The translations under genes were made by a program, and so were the position numbers. A model generated the notes under the pieces. It saw only the letters and a list, made by a program, of their open reading frames with translations, searched no databases and had not been told where the DNA came from. This document shows positions 45,313-54,318 of a stretch of 64,000 nt of DNA, piece after piece. Numbering within the stretch: the stretch's first letter is position 1; every line of letters begins with the position of its first letter. The stretch is from Pedobacter sp. Leaf194 (GTDB lineage: Bacteria > Bacteroidota > Bacteroidia > Sphingobacteriales > Sphingobacteriaceae): the NCBI RefSeq assembly GCF_001423945.1, contig NZ_LMPU01000009.1:186416-250415 (forward strand). The letters are read 5' to 3'.

Positions 45313-45426
45313 ATGAGCACATTCCTAATCATCGTATCCGTATTCTATTTAACCTCCTTTGGGTTTATCATTTCGAGCTTATCATCAGCCAAGCAAATTC
45401 CTAATGACCAAGACAACACCTACTAA
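45313..45426 (+). CDS. Small membrane peptide, 37 residues
   Basis: ATG 45313 to TAA 45424-45426. Residues 3-23 (TFLIIVSVFYLTSFGFIISS) form one membrane helix, followed by a polar tail ending in DNTY. There is no close stronger alternative frame. No family or promoter was recognised, so this could be chance, but the composition is that of a real single-pass peptide. It lies 215 bases after the PAS kinase. Confidence 0.45.
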   Translation: MSTFLIIVSVFYLTSFGFIISSLSSAKQIPNDQDNTY

Positions 45427-46008
45427 ATCTGGATTAAGCTCTCACTTCTCCTCTTTATAAATTCCTTTACCTTAACGTCTTTTTCGAATATTTCGATTCT
45501 TAAACACGAGATATAGCAATTAGCAAGCATCAGGCGTAAATAATTAGATCTGTAAATTTCCTATTCATCCAATTTTTAAGTCAATTGTCGCTTAACGATC
45601 TCTGTGTGTGAGGTGCCGAGCCGCTTGCTAAAAAATAATTTTTAATTCTGAAGCTGGATCCAAAGAGGGAAAGAAATTAATCCCGTGGCTAATTGATACC
45701 CGTTTTAATAAGTGCCGGCAACATTTCCAACCGCTAAAGTCTACAAAAAAAGGGCAAACAAAATATGTTTACCCTTTACCTATACCAAAAATAATCTATT
45801 GCTTGTGACGCTCTCACCTATCACATAACAAAGGTAATACGTTCTGATGCAACATTGATTGTTCGGATTGTTCATTTTCAAGAATTCAGATATCCATTTT
45901 TTATTCAGCTTTTACAGGAATGTTCCAAAATGAAAAATTGATCCGACGGAAAAAGTTCAAAGATTACTATAATGAATAGCCTTGTTGCCCTTCTTGCAAC
46001 GAATCACA
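45427..46008. other. Intergenic stretch with one terminator
   Basis: About 580 bases with no credible open frame. Apart from the inverted repeat at 45749-45777 listed separately, nothing was recognised. The adjoining 45098-45312 bases are also empty. Confidence 0.45.
45741..45777 (-). terminator. Terminator for minus-strand TlpA gene
   Basis: AAAGGGCAAAC (45749-45759) and GTTTACCCTTT (45767-45777) pair with one mismatch. On the minus strand the stem is followed by seven T's. It is 230 bases beyond the TlpA stop, implying a long 3' end. Confidence 0.6.
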
Positions 46009-47181
46009 CTATCCCCTGCTAAGCAACTTTTCAATATATTCTCTTATTGTCGGGATATCATATTCATCTGGCATAACTATTTTGTTCTCAGCATCGAGTA
46101 AAAATACCGATGGAATAGCATAGATATTATATGTTGAGTTGATTATTTTACCATCACCAGGAAGGTTTGAAAGATTTGTCCAGGCCATGGATTCTTCCTT
46201 CATCGCCTGGCGCCATGCAACGATATCATGGTCAGTAGAAATGCTAACCATATTAATGCCTTTTGGTGTATAACTTTTATAAATCTTTTTTAATTCCGGA
46301 ATCTCGCGACGGCATGGCCCGCACCAACTTGCCCAAAATATTATTAAAGTTCCTCTTTTACCTTTAACATTATCCAGCGTTGTTCTTTTTCCGTCGCTGT
46401 TAACGTAATTAAAAGTTGGAAATTTTGCGCCAATCACCAAACTTTTGCTCCTCTGCGTGAAATTTACCAGCGATTTGCCTTTAGGGGTGGCTAGCAATGT
46501 TTTATCAAATTTACCGGTAATTTCTGCCAGTTCTGATGGCGTAAGCAGGCTTGCGTTCTGATACACATTTATGAGGATCATCCAACTCGTAGGATGCTGT
46601 TCCGTTAGCTTGTTAAGCAATTGTTTAAATGACCTTACACTATCATTTTTTGCACTTAAGGCTACCGACAAGCCTTTATTATCACCTTTCTTTTTTGCTG
46701 CATCTATCAGTTTGTTTATCTTCGAGGTATTTGGTTGCAAAAGCCCATAACGCATGTTCATATCCGTCTCATTCGATCCTGTTATCGTCAAACCTGATGC
46801 ATCTTTCATATCTCCATAAATCTTAATCCGGGCGTTCTCGAGAATAAAATTTCCATGCTTTCCCATATTTTGAGCTTTATTGTGAAAGCTAAAATCCATA
46901 CGTTTCCCGCTCAACGTGTCTACATAATAAATTCCAGATGACCAGGATGGTTCTGCAAGTACGCTATCACGTTTAAATATACCCTTGCCATCTATAATTG
47001 AAGTGGAATCAATAACAGGCCAATAGAGATTCTGAGCGGGAGTGCGCTTCATTGTTGTCAGGAAGATCTTTTTTGTATTAACATGCGATACGTTTACTTC
47101 TATTTCGTAGCCCGTTAAACTTTGAGCAACAGACATTTGCCAGGCGAATACTATAACAATTAGGGAAAGTAACGTTTTCAT
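46009..47181 (-). CDS. TlpA-like thiol-disulfide oxidoreductase with DUF4369 domain
   Basis: 390 residues with a signal peptide (cleavage after SVAQ, near residue 20). The N-terminal half is the beta-rich DUF4369 region (TGYEIEVNVSHVNTKKIFLT). The C-terminal 150 residues are a thioredoxin fold with active site WASWCGPCRREIPEL and the cis-Pro loop near YAIPSVFLLD. Acts in the periplasm in disulfide reduction or a stress-linked redox task. Very common architecture in Bacteroidetes. Confidence 0.92.
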   Translation of the reverse strand: MKTLLSLIVIVFAWQMSVAQSLTGYEIEVNVSHVNTKKIFLTTMKRTPAQNLYWPVIDSTSIIDGKGIFKRDSVLAEPSWSSGIYYVDTLSGKRMDFSFHNKAQNMGKHGNFILENARIKIYGDMKDASGLTITGSNETDMNMRYGLLQPNTSKINKLIDAAKKKGDNKGLSVALSAKNDSVRSFKQLLNKLTEQHPTSWMILINVYQNASLLTPSELAEITGKFDKTLLATPKGKSLVNFTQRSKSLVIGAKFPTFNYVNSDGKRTTLDNVKGKRGTLIIFWASWCGPCRREIPELKKIYKSYTPKGINMVSISTDHDIVAWRQAMKEESMAWTNLSNLPGDGKIINSTYNIYAIPSVFLLDAENKIVMPDEYDIPTIREYIEKLLSRG

Positions 47182-47452
47182 AGGAGCGATTTAGTTAACA
47201 CAATTTAAGAATTATATCCTGTGCTAAATAAATTTATCGATAATAATTTCTGGTCGTACAAAATTTTAAAAATACCGAAGTTAAACCGCCACTTCGGATT
47301 TTGAGGCTTGGCTGAAACCATTTTGTACACCTAACTGAGATACCCATTTAAAATTACAAGCCCGAAGAAACGGTCTGAAGAAAATTTTAGCAATTTCATC
47401 AAGCTGATTCTGCAGAACACACTATAATCCACCGGCATTCACCTTCTTAGTC

Positions 47453-47677
47453 TTAAACATTATTCATCATGAAGTTAGCAATCCGGGCAAAAATGAGGTC
47501 GTGTATGCTCGAACCATCCACCCGGTAAAACTCATCTGCACGTTTTTGAATATATCCTCTAAAAGATTGATTAATCATAATTCGGTATAAAGTGTTGTCG
47601 CCCTTTACTCCGCTGATGATTATTACCTCACTACCGATTTTTAATTCTACCTGCTCAGTTGCTGCCTTGATATCCAT
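47453..47677 (-). CDS. Small conserved-type hypothetical protein
   Basis: 74 residues from ATG 47677 (an earlier TTG at 47683 is less likely). Mostly beta at the start (TEQVELKIGSEVIIISGVKG), then a helical end (SSIHDLIFARIANFMM). No signal peptide or membrane helix. I do not recognise the family. It is divergent from the kinase gene at 47822, sharing a 144-base region. Confidence 0.6.
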   Translation of the reverse strand: MDIKAATEQVELKIGSEVIIISGVKGDNTLYRIMINQSFRGYIQKRADEFYRVDGSSIHDLIFARIANFMMNNV

Positions 47678-47809
47678 ATACAAAAATTGCTAACTTATTT
47701 AGCAAAACCAAAAAGATTTGTTAACATTTTTCCTTCGAGAAGAATTTTCTATTATCATTTATCCACCAAAGATTTTGAATGCTTAGAAGCTTTCTTCGGC
47801 CGATTTTTG

Positions 47810-47817
47810 TAAATTTG
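47810..47817 (+). promoter_or_regulatory. Possible -7 box at the PAS kinase start
   Basis: TAAATTTG matches the consensus and ends 4 bases before the ATG at 47822. A leaderless message would result. No -33 element is seen, so this is weak. Confidence 0.3.
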
Positions 47818-47821
47818 AAGT

Positions 47822-49354
47822 ATGAGGCCTGACCACGACCGTTCTTTTGATGAGCATAACAAGAAAGACACCGAGCAATCTAAAGAAATATCACATCCAG
47901 AAGCGGCACAACCATCGGCAACTTTGTTGCTTAACGCAATTTCTCAACAGGTTTGGACAGCGAACAGCGCTGGTAAGTTAGACTATGTAAATGAGGTAAT
48001 TTGTCAGGATTTTGGCCATACAAGTGAAACCATTCTAGATTATGGATGGAAAGCCTTTGTTCATCCTGAAGATCTGAACTACAGTACAAGCCTTTGGAAC
48101 GCCTCAGTGGATAGCGGACAGGAATACAGCAACGAATTCCGGTTGCTTTTTGCAGACGGTAATTATTATTGGCATCTCGCCACTGCAAAAATAGTGGCAC
48201 AAAGCGGAAAATCGAATATCTGGGTAGGCACCAATACAAATATCCACAATCAAAAAACAAATGAGGCTCGAAAAGATGAGTTTATTTCTATAGCCAGCCA
48301 TGAACTTAAAACACCACTCACCACCATAAAAGGCTTTCATCAGCTCTTGCTCAGAATTGCTGATGAAGGCAGAATAAAAGATTACCTCGAGCGCTCTGCC
48401 GGACAGCTTTTGCGTTTAGAAAAACTAATTGGCGACCTCCTAGATGTAAGCAAAATAAACGCCGGAAAAATGGTTTTGAACCTTGAACCGTTCAATTTTT
48501 CTGATATGCTAAAAAATGCTATCGCAGAGATGGCACAAATTTTTCCCAGTCACAGGCTACTGCTGCAGAATGATTGCAATACGGTTATCAATGGCGATCA
48601 GTACAGGCTTGAGCAGGTGATTAACAACTTCATTTCTAATGCCGTGAAATATTCCCCTTCATCGGATAAGGTAGAAATCACTTGCACGGTAGTTGAAGAA
48701 AGCCTGGTGGTTTCGGTAACGGATTATGGAATCGGGATTGAGGAAAGCCATTTGAAGCGGCTATTTGAACGTTATTACCGTGCCGATAATTCGGCAACCC
48801 GCTTTGATGGACTTGGACTTGGCTTGTACATTTCTGCTGACATTATTAAAAGGCATGGTGGTAGTTTCTGGATTGAAAGCAGCCTTGGCAATGGTTCAGT
48901 CTTTTCTTTTAAACTACCGATAAATGAAGGAATTCGTTTCGAGGCAGACATTAAAACAGACAATTATTATCAGGACCGCTACATCACAATTTCATGCCCG
49001 GTTGATAGTGATATTATGCATGTAAACTGGACTGGCTATCAGGACATGCACTCTGTTAAACATGGTGGCTTGCTTATGATTGAATACCTAAGAAATAATC
49101 GTTGCAGCAAAGTTTTTAATGATAATCGCCTGGTTCCCGGTACCTGGTCAGAAGCTTCGGATTGGGCAGCAAAAGTTTGGCTGCCATTGATGGAGCTCGC
49201 CGGACTCAAGTTTTTTTCGTGGGTATTATCTGAAAGTGCATTCAGCCAGCTTTCGGCGCAAAAGAGTGTCGAAAATGAAGATAAACAGGCAGAAATTTCC
49301 TTTTTTGAAAACGCAGAAGAAGCCATGACCTGGCTTGTAAACAGCAGTTTGTAA
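47822..49354 (+). CDS. PAS histidine kinase with C-terminal SpoIIAA-like domain
   Basis: 510 residues, no membrane helix. PAS domain about 30-145 (NAISQQVWTANSAGKLDYVN). HisKA with His160 in IASHELKTP. ATPase domain with NAVKYSPS, VTDYGIGIEES and GLGLGLYIS. After the kinase core, residues about 380-510 form an extra domain (VNWTGYQDMHSVKHGGLLMI, then VPGTWSEASDWAAK and LKFFSWVLSE) that resembles the SpoIIAA/STAS-like domains of Bacteroidetes regulators. This tail is unusual for a kinase and may bind a partner. No response regulator is adjacent. Confidence 0.87.
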   Translation: MRPDHDRSFDEHNKKDTEQSKEISHPEAAQPSATLLLNAISQQVWTANSAGKLDYVNEVICQDFGHTSETILDYGWKAFVHPEDLNYSTSLWNASVDSGQEYSNEFRLLFADGNYYWHLATAKIVAQSGKSNIWVGTNTNIHNQKTNEARKDEFISIASHELKTPLTTIKGFHQLLLRIADEGRIKDYLERSAGQLLRLEKLIGDLLDVSKINAGKMVLNLEPFNFSDMLKNAIAEMAQIFPSHRLLLQNDCNTVINGDQYRLEQVINNFISNAVKYSPSSDKVEITCTVVEESLVVSVTDYGIGIEESHLKRLFERYYRADNSATRFDGLGLGLYISADIIKRHGGSFWIESSLGNGSVFSFKLPINEGIRFEADIKTDNYYQDRYITISCPVDSDIMHVNWTGYQDMHSVKHGGLLMIEYLRNNRCSKVFNDNRLVPGTWSEASDWAAKVWLPLMELAGLKFFSWVLSESAFSQLSAQKSVENEDKQAEISFFENAEEAMTWLVNSSL

Positions 49355-49413
49355 CCAGGGATTCGTTTTGAGTAGATAATTTCTCATCGACTCGTTGCAA
49401 AGGCTATATTCAA

Positions 49414-50472
49414 TTACTTTTTTACTACAATAATTTTACGGATGAGTGCAGCCTGGGAACCATTGGTAATTGCTACGGCATTGCCATTTTTCCAGTATTG
49501 AGCTACAGCATCACTCCCTTTGTTGCCGTCGCGATATCCCGCAACGTAAACGTCATCACCTAAAACAGCAATTGAATGGCCAAACGCACTTTCAGGCCCG
49601 TTGGATAAATTGACAGGCGAACCATTTTTCCAATATTTTGCAACTATTGCATTGGTACCAGCAGTGGTACCCGAACCCCCAATATATACATCTGAGCCAC
49701 TAATCGTGATAGAGTTGCCCCTTACATCTGCTGCGCTTTCATTAATAAGTATAGGATTTCCAAGATTTTTACTGTAGCGGGTTTGAGATTGACCGGAGCT
49801 ATTATAACTTTCAGACCATACAAGGTATAAATCACTTCCCGATACTGTTAATGCCTGGTCGGCGGCTGCCCGGGTGCGGTCGGATAGGTTAAACAATTGT
49901 CCGTTTTTCCAGTAGCAGGTAATTGTTGATGGCCAATCTAGATTTCTGTACTCGCCTATTACGTAAACATCGTTGCCAATAACCGCAATACCGGCTGCAA
50001 CAGCGTTCTGGTTATCATTTGTCAAAATTACCGGAACGCCATTTTTCCAATATTTTGCCTGATAGGTTGATTTCCCGGCCGCTATTTCCTGCCCGGCGAC
50101 GTACACATCGCTTCCCTGCACAAAAATATCATTCGCGAAGGCATCTTGCGTACCATCGGTAAGTGATGTTGCCTTACCATTTTTCCAATATTTTGCTACA
50201 TATTTTCCGGAAGCGTTAACCTCATAACCCACGATATGAATATCATTACCAACTAAGACCATCGCATTTGCATCAGACGAACCTGTTCCGCTTCCAAGCG
50301 AAACGCCATTACCATTCTTCCAATATTTCGCCACGTTGCCCTCACGGCCTGCAGCATAAATATCAAAAGGCGAAGTTGAAGGCGGATTTGAGTCATCTGG
50401 TCTTGTTTTCTTACAAGCTGAAAACGCGGTAACAATAGTTAAAAACAGCAAAATGCTAAGTAGCTTCTTCAT
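49414..50472 (-). CDS. Lipoprotein with seven YWKNG repeats, probable beta-propeller
   Basis: 352 residues. A lipobox (TAFSAC, Cys20) marks it as a lipoprotein. The rest is built of seven repeats of about 45 residues, each with a pattern like AKYWKNG...LT.G...A..I.V.G.DVYVAG. Seven repeats of this length suggest a seven-bladed propeller, folded on the cell surface or in the periplasm. I do not recognise a named family. The fifth copy is the most diverged (YSKNLGNPILIN). It lies alone between two PAS kinases facing the other way. Confidence 0.82.
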   Translation of the reverse strand: MKKLLSILLFLTIVTAFSACKKTRPDDSNPPSTSPFDIYAAGREGNVAKYWKNGNGVSLGSGTGSSDANAMVLVGNDIHIVGYEVNASGKYVAKYWKNGKATSLTDGTQDAFANDIFVQGSDVYVAGQEIAAGKSTYQAKYWKNGVPVILTNDNQNAVAAGIAVIGNDVYVIGEYRNLDWPSTITCYWKNGQLFNLSDRTRAAADQALTVSGSDLYLVWSESYNSSGQSQTRYSKNLGNPILINESAADVRGNSITISGSDVYIGGSGTTAGTNAIVAKYWKNGSPVNLSNGPESAFGHSIAVLGDDVYVAGYRDGNKGSDAVAQYWKNGNAVAITNGSQAALIRKIIVVKK

Positions 50473-50681
50473 ATTTTTTAGGGTAATTCATAATTGAACA
50501 GCAATTGTTGAAATTAGTTTGGGATGGAGCATTATTTCTAAACGAACGACTTATTTACGTAACTGGAAAGATTTTAGTAGAATCGTTTTTCGTTTTGCGT
50601 CCACCGTTTCTCCCAAAGAATAACGATGGGCGTTGGAAGTAATGAATATGATGGGAATTCGTTCAATTAACGCTAAAAATT

Positions 50682-50689
50682 TATCTTTG
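50682..50689 (+). promoter_or_regulatory. Putative -7 box of third PAS kinase
   Basis: TATCTTTG matches TAnnTTTG and ends 39 bases before the ATG at 50729. The -33 region has no clear TTG. Confidence 0.4.
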
Positions 50690-50728
50690 CGCTAAGCCGA
50701 ATACCAAATTTCTATCTCTGAACTCGTA

Positions 50729-52705
50729 ATGAATATTGACGAAAACACATCCCTGGAGAATTTTAGCACCGAACACATCATTCAGGCACTTACACACTCT
50801 CCCGAACCCACAGCCATTTACACAAATCAAAATATGATTATCCGTTTTGCAAACGAAGGCATGCTGGAAGTTTGGGGGAAGGATGGCTCATCTATTGGCA
50901 AACCTTTGATGGAAGCGCTCCCGGAGTTAGACGGACAACCTTTTCTGAGCCTGCTTCAGCAGGTATGGCAATCAGGCGAAACTTATACGGTTGAAGACGC
51001 AAGGGTTGAAGTTATCAAAAATGGTATCGCTGTTATTGACTATTATGACTATCAATATAAGGCGCTGCTGGATAACAACGGCCACACCTGGTGCATTCTT
51101 AATACGGCACGAAAAGTTTCTTCGAGGCGGGAATATCTGCAAAGAATTCAACAAAAAGAGGAAAAAGAGCAGGCCCTGCTAGAGGAAATGGCAGCCACTA
51201 TGGAAGAACTCAGTTCTACCAACGATGAATTAAATATTTCATTAAAATTGCTTGCAGAGAGCCGGGAACATGTTAGAACAATTATAGAGCAAGCGCCTGT
51301 TGGTATCGCCGTGTTAGAAGGACCTGACCATATTATTGAAATTGCCAATCCTGCTATTTTAAAAATCTGGGGACGTACGCTAGTCGAGGTTGAAGGCCTG
51401 CCGCATGAAACTGCCCGCCCGGAACTTGAAGGCCAGCCTGTAAACACTTGGCTGACAGAGGTTTTTCAAACTGGCAAAAGAAGAATTAACAATGAGTTTT
51501 CGGTTAAACTTCTGGCAGAGAATGGTACAAGAGACGCGATCGTTAACTCCATATATCAACCTGTTTTTTCAACTTCAGGCGAGGTAACGGGCGTATTGGT
51601 GATACTTGAAGAGATTACAAGCCAGGTTCTGGAGCGACGGTCGAACGAAAAAGATCAGCACATGCTGTCTATGGCTATCCTTGCCGGAGAGCTTGCAACT
51701 TTCTATTACGAGCCCGAAACAAATCTTTTCTCCGGAAATACCCTTTTAAAAACCTGGTTTGGTTTATCAGAAAATGACAATCTCGATCTTAGCATCGCCC
51801 TCGCATCTATTTTCGAAGAAGATAGGCAGCGTGTTGCAGACGCGATTGCCCAATCTTTGAGCAAAAATTCTGATGGAAACTACTTTATCGAATATCGAAT
51901 TTTTCATCCTCAAGACCCTAAAGGGAGACTTGTACAAGCGATGGGAAAGGTTTTTTATAAGCAAAATGGTGAGCCCGCAAGCTTGAACGGCACTTTAAGA
52001 GACATTACCGAACAAAAGAAGGATGAGCAAAGAAAGGATGATTTTATGGGCATGGTGAGCCATGAACTAAAGACTCCCCTAACCTCTTTAAATGCCTACC
52101 TGCAACTAACGCAGAGAAATGTAATCCTTTCTGGCGACAAAGTACAACACAGTATTGTTGAAAAATCGATTAGACAGGTGCAAAATATGACCGCTATGAT
52201 TAATGGATTTTTAAATATTTCAAGGCTTGATTCCGGACGGATGGTCCTCTCGAAATCCGTCTTCAATCTTCAGAAGTTATTTGCAGATTTGGAAGAGGAA
52301 GTACTTTCAACTGTCCACACCCATATAATCATTTTCGAACAAGGTGAAGAGGTGGAACTTAGCGCCGACCGGGAAAAGCTTTCACAAGTTGTCCACAACC
52401 TAATCGGTAATGCCGTAAAATACTCCAAAATGAACACGACCATTACTGTCGCTTTTGCGGAGTTTGAGCCTGAGAAAGTTAGAATTTCGGTAAAGGATGA
52501 AGGGATGGGCATTGATCATGAAGATCGGGACCAAATCTTTGAGCGATATTACCGGATAAAAAACCCGAAGATGGGTTCCATTGCAGGCTTCGGCATTGGC
52601 CTTTACCTCTGTAAGGAGATTATAGATTTACACCAGGGTTCAATAAAAGTTGACAGCGAAATCGGAGTTGGATCTACTTTTATCGTTGAGTTGCCAAGGA
52701 TGTAG
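50729..52705 (+). CDS. Triple-PAS sensor histidine kinase
   Basis: 658 residues, cytoplasmic. PAS 1 about 12-125 (ALTHSPEPTAIYTNQNMIIR), a short coiled coil (about 140-180), PAS 2 about 180-300 (IIEQAPVGIAVLEGPDHIIE), PAS 3 about 310-430, then HisKA with His445 in MVSHELKTP and an ATPase domain with NAVKYSKM, KDEGMGIDHED and GFGIGLYLC. No receiver or output domain. It resembles the two other PAS kinases nearby. The partner regulator is not in the window. Confidence 0.9.
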   Translation: MNIDENTSLENFSTEHIIQALTHSPEPTAIYTNQNMIIRFANEGMLEVWGKDGSSIGKPLMEALPELDGQPFLSLLQQVWQSGETYTVEDARVEVIKNGIAVIDYYDYQYKALLDNNGHTWCILNTARKVSSRREYLQRIQQKEEKEQALLEEMAATMEELSSTNDELNISLKLLAESREHVRTIIEQAPVGIAVLEGPDHIIEIANPAILKIWGRTLVEVEGLPHETARPELEGQPVNTWLTEVFQTGKRRINNEFSVKLLAENGTRDAIVNSIYQPVFSTSGEVTGVLVILEEITSQVLERRSNEKDQHMLSMAILAGELATFYYEPETNLFSGNTLLKTWFGLSENDNLDLSIALASIFEEDRQRVADAIAQSLSKNSDGNYFIEYRIFHPQDPKGRLVQAMGKVFYKQNGEPASLNGTLRDITEQKKDEQRKDDFMGMVSHELKTPLTSLNAYLQLTQRNVILSGDKVQHSIVEKSIRQVQNMTAMINGFLNISRLDSGRMVLSKSVFNLQKLFADLEEEVLSTVHTHIIIFEQGEEVELSADREKLSQVVHNLIGNAVKYSKMNTTITVAFAEFEPEKVRISVKDEGMGIDHEDRDQIFERYYRIKNPKMGSIAGFGIGLYLCKEIIDLHQGSIKVDSEIGVGSTFIVELPRM

Positions 52706-52909
52706 AAAAAAGCAAAAGCCTATGTAATTATACTGTTGCTAAGCACCTATATTTTGGAAATTCTTGTAGGTCACCACAAAGTCTTGATTAAAATCGCTAT
52801 ATCATCATGGAATCACATCGCGACAGCAACTAAAGAATTTACCAACTCTTTGGCGGAATAAACCAAACATTGGCAAATTTCTATTGTTGAAACTATAAAT
52901 AACAAAATC

Positions 52910-53179
52910 ATGATTAACAACAACGAAAATAACGAGCCAACGAACCAAAACGGTACACCATCAAGCGACAACGGCATTAAAGGAGATAATACCATTAAAA
53001 ATCCTGATGATTGGACTACAGGTGATGAACCGATGACGGGTGCTCAAGGTTCTTATTTAAAAACCCTTTCTGATGAAGCTGGCGAGGAGTATGATGAAAA
53101 TCTAACAAAATCGGAAGCTTCGAAAAGGATTGACGAGTTGCAGCACAAAACGGGTAGAGGCTTGGAGAACAATAAATAA
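52910..53179 (+). CDS. DUF3072 protein
   Basis: 89 residues, very polar and rich in Asn, Asp and Glu in the first half. The second half has the family pattern NPDDWTTGDEPMTGAQGSYL followed by KTLSDEAGEE and LTKSEASKRIDEL. Function unknown. Members often appear among stress-responsive genes of soil bacteria. It has no membrane or export signal. Confidence 0.85.
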   Translation: MINNNENNEPTNQNGTPSSDNGIKGDNTIKNPDDWTTGDEPMTGAQGSYLKTLSDEAGEEYDENLTKSEASKRIDELQHKTGRGLENNK

Positions 53180-53319
53180 TTGCATCGCCAGGGTTTGATG
53201 ATTTAATTAGGCCGAACATCGCCCGGCACCTTTTTTAATATTATATTGAATGAGTTGATTGTAATTGATTTCGCAGTATGGAATTAACGATTTCCATGCA
53301 TCATTACTGAAAAACCAGC

Positions 53320-54239
53320 ATGAAAGAAATTGAATTGACACTAACCACCCCGTGCCTGGCCCATTGGAATGAGATGACCGAGACAAACGCCGCAAGGTTT
53401 TGCGACCGCTGTGAAAAAACTGTGTATGACCTTAGCGATAAATCAGACTCTGAATTGCTTGCTTTTTTTAAAGACAAGCAAAAGAATGTTTGTGTAAGGT
53501 TAATAGCGAGTCAGCTTAACCGGCCGTTAGCCAGGCCCGTTAAAAACCCGGGTTTGCAATGGTTGTTCACTTTTGCTCTACTTGGAGCAGCAATTGGACC
53601 AAGCCATGCGCAAAGTCCAAAACCGGTTGTTCATGATATTAACAAGTCAACAGAACCTTTATCGCCTAACAATTCGACAATAGTGTTGGTTTCCCCCATC
53701 AATTTATTCAGCGGGACAGTGATAGATAGTGCAACCAGCAAACCAATTGCTGGTGTCAAATTACGGCAAGTTGGCTTTCAGAATGTACTGGCGGTAACGG
53801 ATTTAGCAGGTAAGTTTGAGCTGAATGCAATAATGTGAATACAAAGGTCGCTTATGGTTTTGAATTGAACGGAGTACTTGTGGCTAGCCATTTTTTACAA
53901 GATAAAATGACAGTTAAGATTGCTAGGCCAAAAACAATTTGGCTCGGAGGCGTCGTGGCCGGAAGCTCACCTAGGAAACCAATCTATATTGTTTACTCGG
54001 GAAACAAAAACTGCGAACTTAATGCAACGACATTTGCATTGTTATCGCCAGATTGGGTTGAAAAGATAGATGTTATGGAAGCTTCAAAAGCGATTGCCAC
54101 CTATGGAAAGAAAGCGACCAACGGCGTTGTGCTAATCGGCATAAAAAAGGCTTTTGCAAATCGTTTCCATTTTTCTAAAGAAAAACAATTCCTGCAACAA
54201 TCGTCTGTTAAAGATGCATCTTCAAACCCGGAACCATAA
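53320..54239 (+). pseudogene. Cysteine-motif carboxypeptidase-regulatory-like gene, split by a frameshift
   Basis: The first part (53320-53838) starts with a motif I recall from Bacteroidetes (LTTPCLAHWNEMTETNAARF, then CDRCEKTVYDL), has a membrane segment near 90-105, then an export-linked linker and the first half of a carboxypeptidase-regulatory-like beta domain (FSGTVIDSATSKPIAGVKLR). The second part (53835-54239, GTG start) continues that domain (KVAYGFELNGVLVAS) and ends in a TonB-plug-like region (ASKAIATYGKKATNGVVLIG). The join GTG/TGA overlaps and needs a one-base shift. A whole protein would be about 305 residues. Translational coupling of two real genes is the alternative. Confidence 0.65.
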
Positions 54240-54318
54240 TTAATCAGCATAGTAGGTTTTCCGTTCCTAAAGAACATGACCGATAACTGTATGCCTTAGC
54301 CTCCGTATAAAGCTACAA

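Noticed and set aside
53825..53840. Programmed ribosomal frameshift
   Set aside because: There is no slippery heptamer or clear downstream structure at the junction, so mutation or coupled genes are more likely.
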